Source of the DNA: Firmicutes bacterium UBA4975
GTDB taxonomy: Bacteria; Bacillota; Proteinivoracia; UBA4975
Reading direction: 5' to 3'
Assembly (NCBI GenBank): GCA_002397155.1
Contig: DGZR01000081.1
Coordinates: 1-20,686 of the forward strand
DNA: 20,686 nt
Below are positions 15,162 through 20,686 of the stretch, in pieces. The notes beneath the pieces are model-generated. The model saw nothing but the letters and a program-made list of their open reading frames with translations, had not been told where the DNA came from and searched no databases. Every line of letters begins with the position of its first letter. Position 1 is the stretch's first letter. The position numbers and the translations under genes are program-made.

Positions 15162-16007
15162 CTACTTTTCTATGTAGAGGATGCCGATGGCATTGGGGCC
15201 GCAATGGCTGGAGATGACGCAGCCGGCCTGGGAGATGAGGACTTCTTTTACCCCCGCTTTTTTCTCCAGTTCCCTTTGCAGGTAGGGGGCGTCTTCGCTG
15301 ATGGAGTGGGTGACAAAGACCCGCTCGGGGGATATCCGCTCTTTTGCCGCCAGGACCCCTTTTACCAGTCCCTGAAGGGCCTTGGCCCGGCTGCCCCGGA
15401 ATTTTTGGGCGGGAACCATTCCTCCGTCCACGACCCGCACCGAGGGGCGGATCTGGAGAACCCCCCCGATGAAGCGGGTGATGCCGGAACAGCGTCCCCC
15501 TTTGTGCAGGTACTCCAGGGTATCGATGATGAACTCGGTGCGCACTTTTGCCCTCAGGGAGCGGATGCTTTCGGCGATCGAGGGGGCGTCTAGGCCCTCG
15601 GCGGCAAAGTCCGCCGCTCGCATGACCAATAGACCGATTCCGGTGGAGAGATTTTGGGAGTCCACAACTTCAACCCGGCCGGGGGGAAATTCTTGGGCGG
15701 CCAGGCGGGCGTTGTTGATTGTCGCTGAGAACTGGGAGGAAAGGCCGATGTAGACGATGTCCTCTCCTGCTTCAACCCAGGGGGCAAAGGCCCGGATAAA
15801 TTCGCCGGGAGAGGGGGCGGCGGTTGTGGGTAGTTTGCCGGTTTCCTTGACCTTCTCGTACAGAACCGGGGTGGTGATATCAACTCCATCCCCATAGCTC
15901 ACATTGTCAAAAAGGACGTATAAGGGCACGATACCAATTTGGCTCTGGACGATCAGGTCTGGGGGTAAATCGCAAGTGCTGTCAGAAAAAATCTTCACTC
16001 TAGCCAA
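15162..16007 (-). CDS. DegV-family fatty-acid-binding protein
   Basis: This cytosolic lipid-binding protein has 281 residues, the standard DegV/FakB length. It opens with the family signature SDSTCDLP (residues 8-15), followed by TTAAPSPGEF, the conserved GLSSQFSATINNAR stretch and YLHKGGRCSG in the second half. In characterised relatives (FakB) the protein holds a fatty acid while the kinase FakA phosphorylates it; FakA is not in the window. The TTG start at 16007 is backed by AGGAGGT (16014-16020) 6 nt upstream. It begins 28 nt after the stop of the esterase-like gene, so the two are probably co-transcribed. Family assignment is firm; the bound lipid is unknown. Confidence 0.93.
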   Translation of the reverse strand: MARVKIFSDSTCDLPPDLIVQSQIGIVPLYVLFDNVSYGDGVDITTPVLYEKVKETGKLPTTAAPSPGEFIRAFAPWVEAGEDIVYIGLSSQFSATINNARLAAQEFPPGRVEVVDSQNLSTGIGLLVMRAADFAAEGLDAPSIAESIRSLRAKVRTEFIIDTLEYLHKGGRCSGITRFIGGVLQIRPSVRVVDGGMVPAQKFRGSRAKALQGLVKGVLAAKERISPERVFVTHSISEDAPYLQRELEKKAGVKEVLISQAGCVISSHCGPNAIGILYIEK

Positions 16008-16035
16008 AAAGTGACCTCCTTTCTCTAGTGATCCC

Positions 16036-17217
16036 TCAGTTAGAGGGGGCGAGCAGGTTGGGTGTGGTCGGCTTGGAGTTTTGGACGATGAGCAGGTACT
16101 GGTAGTAATCCGTCGCTGCGCCTCCCGTCGGGCTGATGATAGTATAGGGGGCCCAGGCGTAAGGGGAATTAGGGCCGTTTAGTTTGTACAGAGTGCAGTC
16201 CGCCGTGGGCTGGGGCAGGGGGTCGGTGATGTAGAAGTTAAAGACCCGGTAGGTCTCGTAGCGGCCGTAGTAAAATCTCAGTTCGCTGTCCCGGTAAAGG
16301 GCGGCGAAGGAGACCACTCCCTGAAAGGGGGAATCTTCTTGGCTGAGGAGCATGGCCAGGCGGTCGCCTTGGGCCAGGTTGCCGGTCTGGACCTGGCGCT
16401 GAAAGATGTGTTCCATGGTGAAATGGCCGAAGAACTTGGCTTGGGGGTCCCGGGCCAGAGCGGCCAGGCAATTGGCATACAAGAGCTTTTCCCGCTGAAC
16501 ATAAAAGTCGGGGTGGCGGTCGGTGGTGACGGTGTCGGCCAGGTTTTGCAGGATGAGGCGAAAGCGGGGAAGGTCCTCCCCGAAGATCTCGGCAAAAGAA
16601 GCGGGCTGGTTTCTAAGCTGGGCCTGAACCCCGGAGACGTACTTATCCAGGGCCGGGGTATCTCCCAAGTACTCGGTAATTGGGCAAAGCTCAGTAAAGC
16701 GCTGGTCTGACAGGTAGTTTAAGTAGCCGAGGGCGGTGCCCACCTGGTACTCGATGTCGATGCCCACCACGGTGATTCGCTCTGCCGGAGGCAACTGCTG
16801 ATTGTACTGGTAGAGGTTTTCCCAAAAGAGGCGGTGTTCGTTGTTGCTGCTATTGGAAAATCTGATGCCGTCCAAGGCCAGGCGCAGGAGCTCCAGGTCG
16901 CCGGTTTGGATGTAGTCGTTGTATACCTGGGCGGTGCCGTAGCCCGAATCCAGAAGCAGGGAGCGGACGCCAGCTTGGCTGTTGAGGGCGGTAAGCAGGG
17001 CGAAGTGAAGATCGTAATTAGTGGTGGTTCCATGCCACTGGGCACCGGAAAGGAAGACTTGGGCCCCCAGGTCGGTGCCGAGTAGGCTGAGGTTGGCATT
17101 GCCCAAGTCCAGGACCTGGCAGTTATCTCCCAGGTAAGAATTGAGGTAGTCCGGGTGGCTGCCGGTAGCAAAAACCATGATTAACCCGGCCAGGATGAAG
17201 GGCAGAACCTTTTTCAA
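16036..17217 (-). CDS. Secreted erythromycin-esterase-like protein with altered active site
   Basis: This protein of 393 residues starts with a signal peptide (MKK, then a hydrophobic core to about residue 18), so it is exported or membrane-tethered; no lipobox Cys is seen. The fold resembles the erythromycin esterase (Ere) superfamily: a G-x-x-x-HG motif at 58-63, YNDYIQTGD, an NNEHRLFWENLYQYN stretch, VGIDIEYQ near 151-158 and FGHFTMEH at 263-270. The usual GExxHG glutamate is Ala59 here and the following conserved Glu position reads D90, while H62, H265 and H270 remain. It may be a non-hydrolytic or differently specific relative. The TTG start at 17217 has GGGGGG 7 nt upstream. Family placement is by motif memory only, so moderately sure; a structural search should decide. 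Confidence 0.6.
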   Translation of the reverse strand: MKKVLPFILAGLIMVFATGSHPDYLNSYLGDNCQVLDLGNANLSLLGTDLGAQVFLSGAQWHGTTTNYDLHFALLTALNSQAGVRSLLLDSGYGTAQVYNDYIQTGDLELLRLALDGIRFSNSSNNEHRLFWENLYQYNQQLPPAERITVVGIDIEYQVGTALGYLNYLSDQRFTELCPITEYLGDTPALDKYVSGVQAQLRNQPASFAEIFGEDLPRFRLILQNLADTVTTDRHPDFYVQREKLLYANCLAALARDPQAKFFGHFTMEHIFQRQVQTGNLAQGDRLAMLLSQEDSPFQGVVSFAALYRDSELRFYYGRYETYRVFNFYITDPLPQPTADCTLYKLNGPNSPYAWAPYTIISPTGGAATDYYQYLLIVQNSKPTTPNLLAPSN

Positions 17218-17256
17218 TTGTATTCCCCCCGAAAATGAATATGTCAGTCCAGGCTA

Positions 17257-17262
17257 ATTGTA
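17257..17262 (-). promoter_or_regulatory. Possible -10 box for the esterase-like gene
   Basis: On the minus strand TACAAT (17262-17257) is a 5/6 match to the -10 consensus about 40 bp before the TTG start. The -35 position reads CTGCAA, a poor match, and falls in the tandem repeat at 17280-17301. A weak promoter needing an activator fits this; read-through from the ATPase gene is equally possible. Confidence 0.3.
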
Positions 17263-17279
17263 TCACGTTGGGGAAAATC

Positions 17280-17301
17280 TTGCAGTTACATTGCTGTTAC
17301 A
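17280..17301. repeat. Tandem 11-bp repeat upstream of the esterase-like gene
   Basis: TTGCAGTTACA (17280-17290) is followed directly by TTGCTGTTACA (17291-17301), two 11-bp units with one mismatch. The unit length is about one helical turn, the arrangement bound by tandem OmpR/PhoB-type regulators. It overlaps the last codon and stop of the ATPase gene and the -35 region of the possible promoter. Confidence 0.45.
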
Positions 17302-19600
17302 CCGGGGGGAAGTCGGGGAGCAGGGGTTCCAGGTGGGTGATGGCGGCGGCGGTATGGGGGGAGCGGAGCAAGCGCTCGTCCATGGTAAAGTAGAGTATCT
17401 GCCAGCCCTCTTCGGCCAAGCGGGCCAATAGGGCCAGCATCCGCTCCAGGCGGACTGAATCGGCGCAGAGGTAGGCGTCGTCTAGAATCAGGAAGCCCGG
17501 GTCTCCCTCCAGGCGGTCCTGGGCCAGGGACAGGCGCAGGGCCAGGTAGAGCTGGTCAAAAGTGCCCTGGCTGAGGGCCATGGCCGGCAGCTCCAGGCCA
17601 TCCCGGTTCTCCACCAGGATGTTCAGCTTGCCGTCCAGCTTTACCCGGGTATAGCGGTCGCCGGTTATTTCTCTAAAGATCGCCTGGACCGGCTTAGTCG
17701 GCCCCACCAAGTCGGCCATCTTTTCCTGTTCCTCCCCTTCCAGGGTCTCCAAGAGGGCGGTGAGGGCCAGGGCGTTTTCCAGGTCTTCATTAACCTTGGC
17801 GACAAAGAGCTCGAGAACGCTGGCGCTGTGAGCCAGCAGCTCCAGGTCGGCAAACTGGGGAGGCAGCCGGCAGCCCGTCTCCTTTTCCAGGGGCAGGGCC
17901 TGGCAGGCCCCGGCGAACCGGTTTAGTTCGCCTTGGTGCCGGTTGAGCTCTTGCCGCAGTTCGTCAATTTCCTCTTCCAGCTCTTCCCTTTGCCCCCGCA
18001 GCCGGGCCAGGGCAGCGGGGTCGCTGGCCAGGCCGGGATCGGGGGGGGCGGGGAGCTGGCGGAGGAGACTGAACCAGTCCCCAGTGCGCACCGGCGCTTG
18101 TTCAAAAGCTGTCTCCAGGCTCTGATGGAGGTCGTCGCACTGGGCTTGGGCCCGGCTGTACTGTTCCATCAGTTCGGCAAATTGGTTGAGGTCTGCTGCT
18201 TCTACCCGCTGCAGCTCTCTTTCTACTTCTCGCTCCAGCTCTGCCGCCAGGATGGCCGTGGCCCGGATATTCTCTTCCAGGTACAGTTTTTGGCTCTCCA
18301 GGCTGCGCAGCTTTTCACCCTGCTGCTGCAGGCGGGCCCGGGCCTGGTCGATCTCCCCTTTTTCCTTGGCGGCGGTGACGGCCAGCTCTTGCAGGGTCTT
18401 GGCCATGAGGCCGGCGGCGGCCCCCTGTTGGAGGAGCAGGGCCTGCCTTTTGCGGCTGCCCAGGCCCCGGAGGCGGAGGGCTAAATCGACGAGGAAGAGG
18501 AGAGCGCCGGCCCCCAGGCTCCAGTAAGGCAGGTTTTTCAAATTGGCGGGCAGGGCCTGCAAGGAGGCCAGGAAGAGGGCAAGGGCAGTCAAGCCTAGAC
18601 AGGCCAGGCTGAAGCGGAACCAAAGGGGAGGCGGCGGGGGCGAAGTGGCCTGGGCGGCAGCCATGATCTGCTGGCCCAGGTTGTCCAGAAAGAGCTTTCG
18701 CCCTTCCTGGGAGGCCAGTTCGGCCTCCAGGTCCGCCAGCTTGGCTGCCGCTCCTTCCAGCTGGGGCAGGAGCCGGGCCAGCTTTTCCCTGCTCTCGGCT
18801 GCGCTGTCCAGATTGGCCCTGCTGCGGCTGGCTTTATCTTGAAGCTGCATGAATTTGGTTTTCGTATAGGGCAAAAGGCGGCTGGCCGCCTGGCTGCGCC
18901 GGTCGTACTCTTCGACCTGGTCTTTTAGCTGCCGGTAGCGTTCCCAATTTTCCGCCGCCTCCAGATCGAGGATGCTCCGCCCCGTCTCCTGCTGGCGGCG
19001 GTGGGTCTCTTCCAGGCGCTTTTCCAGGGCGTCCAGCTTGCCCTCTCGGGCACGGTCCAGGTATTCCCGGATTTCTTGGGCCAGCAGGTCGGCAGAGGCG
19101 ACTTTTTCGCCGATGGCATCAAATTCCTGAGCTTTGGAGAGCCGGGCTCCCGAAGAGGCGTTTGTCATCCGGCCCAGGGTGCGCAGGATCTCTTTGAGGC
19201 GGAGCAGACGGCGGCCGTCCATACCGGTCAATTGATCGTTTAGGCGGCTAAAGTAATCGGCCTGGTCGCTTATCTGGAGGTCTTTGTTGCGGATGACAAA
19301 GATGTTGCGCAGGTCGGCGCTGTTTACGCCGGTAACGGCGGGCAGCAGGACCCGCCCGTCCAATATGTTTTCCTTGCCCTGGTGGGCCAGGGCGACCCGG
19401 CCCTGGGGCAGGCCGGCTACCCGGTCGATGTTGGCAAAATCCCTGAGGTTTTTACCCAGCAAGAGCTTGAGCAGCCCGTCGATGAGCAGTGTCTTGCCGC
19501 TTTCATTGGGGCCGTAATAGACTTGCAGACCCGGTCCCGGCCCCAGGCGGACATCCCGCAGGGGACCGTAGTGGCTGATGGCGATTTCTCTGATTTTCAC
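17297..19600 (-). CDS. YhaN-like SMC/Rad50-type ATPase with a membrane hairpin
   Basis: This is a predicted DNA-repair or DNA-processing ATPase of 767 residues. Walker A GPNESGKT is at residues 30-37, an ABC-type signature LSQGTFDQLYLALR near 674, and Walker B FLILDDAYL near 703-711. The middle is mostly charged coiled coil (KRLEETHRRQQE, REELEEEIDELRQELNRHQ). Two hydrophobic segments near 327-350 and 353-372 sit where Rad50/SbcC would have its zinc hook; no CxxC is present. This matches the YhaN subgroup, which is smaller than SbcC and may be membrane-bound. The GTG start at 19600 has GGAGG 9 nt upstream and lies 1 nt after the nuclease stop, so the two proteins are made together and likely form a complex. 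Confidence 0.85.
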   Translation of the reverse strand: MKIREIAISHYGPLRDVRLGPGPGLQVYYGPNESGKTLLIDGLLKLLLGKNLRDFANIDRVAGLPQGRVALAHQGKENILDGRVLLPAVTGVNSADLRNIFVIRNKDLQISDQADYFSRLNDQLTGMDGRRLLRLKEILRTLGRMTNASSGARLSKAQEFDAIGEKVASADLLAQEIREYLDRAREGKLDALEKRLEETHRRQQETGRSILDLEAAENWERYRQLKDQVEEYDRRSQAASRLLPYTKTKFMQLQDKASRSRANLDSAAESREKLARLLPQLEGAAAKLADLEAELASQEGRKLFLDNLGQQIMAAAQATSPPPPPLWFRFSLACLGLTALALFLASLQALPANLKNLPYWSLGAGALLFLVDLALRLRGLGSRKRQALLLQQGAAAGLMAKTLQELAVTAAKEKGEIDQARARLQQQGEKLRSLESQKLYLEENIRATAILAAELEREVERELQRVEAADLNQFAELMEQYSRAQAQCDDLHQSLETAFEQAPVRTGDWFSLLRQLPAPPDPGLASDPAALARLRGQREELEEEIDELRQELNRHQGELNRFAGACQALPLEKETGCRLPPQFADLELLAHSASVLELFVAKVNEDLENALALTALLETLEGEEQEKMADLVGPTKPVQAIFREITGDRYTRVKLDGKLNILVENRDGLELPAMALSQGTFDQLYLALRLSLAQDRLEGDPGFLILDDAYLCADSVRLERMLALLARLAEEGWQILYFTMDERLLRSPHTAAAITHLEPLLPDFPPV

Positions 19601-19601
19601 T

Positions 19602-20642
19602 TTACTTTTCCTCCGCGAGAGCTTGGCTGAAGGCTTCAAGCAGGAGAGCTTCCAACTGCCGGGATTTTTCCTCATCCCGGGAGAGGAGCAGGTGGATTCG
19701 CTGGTAGAGGGGATCGGCCAGGATGGGGCCGGCCCCCCGGAATTGGCAATCCAAGCGGGTGTTGGCCCGGTCTCCCACCAGTTTTTCCAGCCGGGAGGCC
19801 AGTTCGGTTTCGCCTTCCCGGCAGTACCCCAGGAGGCGGACAGTGAGTTCGCAGAACTCCTGGGGGTGAAGGGGGAGCTCCCGGGCTAGCTGCTGAAGGA
19901 CGGCTTCGCTGTTGGTGACCCGGAGGGTGTATTCCAGGGTCTGGCGGTACCAGGTGTCCAGGGACAGGGGACGGCAGCCCTTGTCCTCGACCAGGTTTAC
20001 TGCCCGGCGTCCTTGTTCTCTGGCGGTAATAGCCACGGGAGAGCCGGGGTAGACAAAGACTGCCCCGCACTTGAGCCGGCGCTGGCGGTAGCCCGCGTGG
20101 AAGTGGCCGGCCAAGATGTAGTCGTAGCCCAGCCCGGTCAGGGTGTCCTCGGTGACCGGCAAGTAGCGGAGGTCTTCGTCGCCGTAATCCTCCTGGTTGT
20201 AGTAGGGGAGGGACCAAGAACAGTGGAGCATGAGGATGTTTACTTTGTCCGGCGCTGTAGCCCGGCCCAGTTCTTCTGCCAAAGCGGCAAAATTGCCCTC
20301 CCGGTAGGGGACCGCCACCAAGCGCCAGCCGGGAAAATCTACGGCGGTAAAGGGCAGGGCGGTGAGGGCTCGGAAAGAGGCGCCAAAAAAAGATTCAGCG
20401 GTAAAGGCCCCCTGGTCGTGGTTGCCGGGGATGGCGTAGACGGGATAGGGGAGGCCGCTGAAAAGGGAGCGGACCTCTCCCCGGAGCTCTTCCGCTTGGC
20501 GCTCGTCGTCAAAGAGGTCCCCGGCTATAAGGAGCAGATCGATTCTCTCATCCCGGCCCAGTTCCAGCATTTTGGCCAGGGCCTCCTGGCGGCGGGGATG
20601 GTCGCTGTGCAGGTGAACGTCGGCGCTGTGGAGAATTTTCAT
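19602..20642 (-). CDS. YhaO/SbcD-like metallophosphoesterase (DNA repair exonuclease)
   Basis: This is a predicted Mn2+-dependent nuclease of 346 residues. The calcineurin-like phosphoesterase motifs are complete: D8 and H10 in SADVHLH, D42 in GDLFDD, N74-H75-D76 in GNHDQ, H140 in MLHCSWS, and H180/H182 in GHFHAG. The C-terminal ~100 residues form the capping region typical of SbcD/Mre11-like proteins. The ATG at 20642 has AGGAGGT 6 nt upstream; a longer frame reaching 20681 starts before that ribosome binding site and was not used. It is the first gene of the minus-strand set in view and is coupled to the YhaN-like ATPase. YhaO is favoured over SbcD because of the partner's YhaN-like form. 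Confidence 0.9.
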   Translation of the reverse strand: MKILHSADVHLHSDHPRRQEALAKMLELGRDERIDLLLIAGDLFDDERQAEELRGEVRSLFSGLPYPVYAIPGNHDQGAFTAESFFGASFRALTALPFTAVDFPGWRLVAVPYREGNFAALAEELGRATAPDKVNILMLHCSWSLPYYNQEDYGDEDLRYLPVTEDTLTGLGYDYILAGHFHAGYRQRRLKCGAVFVYPGSPVAITAREQGRRAVNLVEDKGCRPLSLDTWYRQTLEYTLRVTNSEAVLQQLARELPLHPQEFCELTVRLLGYCREGETELASRLEKLVGDRANTRLDCQFRGAGPILADPLYQRIHLLLSRDEEKSRQLEALLLEAFSQALAEEK

Positions 20643-20686
20643 GGCCGCACCTCCTGGGTTTTCCCAGAATAACTTCGCCACGGGGC

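Noticed and set aside
1..20686. CRISPR arrays, tRNA or rRNA genes, transposases, phage genes
   Set aside because: No regularly spaced repeats, cloverleaf or rRNA-like segments, or recombinase motifs were seen on either strand.

Overview
The window is about 20.7 kb of high-GC bacterial DNA, read here as a Gram-positive anaerobe of the Firmicutes/Clostridia type. The reasons are the purF-M-N-H-D gene order, strong AGGAGG-type ribosome binding sites, a Firmicutes-type TetR regulator, a DegV protein, a YhaO/YhaN-like nuclease-ATPase pair and a sortase-anchored (LPQTG) surface protein. TTG and GTG starts are common. The species cannot be named from the sequence.

Layout. (1) 1-5277, plus strand: the distal part of a de novo purine operon. 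It holds purF (5' end outside the window), purM, purN, purH and purD, mostly overlapping, so it reads as one transcript. A REP-like palindrome and a probably bidirectional terminator follow. (2) 5452-7199: a TetR-family repressor facing away from an NAD-dependent epimerase/dehydratase, with a good sigma-A promoter between them. (3) 7333-12018, plus strand: a 1561-residue secreted, wall-anchored protein with its own promoter. It has five adhesin-like repeats, then six SpaA/CnaB-type repeats, then a sorting signal. A strong bidirectional terminator separates it from the genes converging on it. (4) 12084-20642, minus strand: seven genes in the order yhaO-like nuclease, yhaN-like ATPase, secreted erythromycin-esterase-like protein, DegV protein, EamA transporter, serine-palmitoyltransferase-like enzyme, SDR reductase.

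How the genes work together. The purine genes take phosphoribosylamine formation through to IMP. The first two minus-strand genes are a coupled DNA-processing pair. The most interesting pair is the last one: a PLP-dependent alpha-oxoamine synthase with serine-palmitoyltransferase-like sequence, overlapping by 4 bp an SDR with a hydrophobic C-terminal tail. This is the enzyme pair expected to make a sphingoid base (3-keto intermediate, then reduction), which would be unusual in a Firmicute. A DegV (fatty-acid-binding) protein and a transporter lie just upstream on the same strand. An epimerase-family reductase lies across the surface-protein gene, so a lipid theme is possible but not proven.

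No rRNA, tRNA, CRISPR array, transposase or phage gene was seen. No gene-free stretch exceeds 300 bases.
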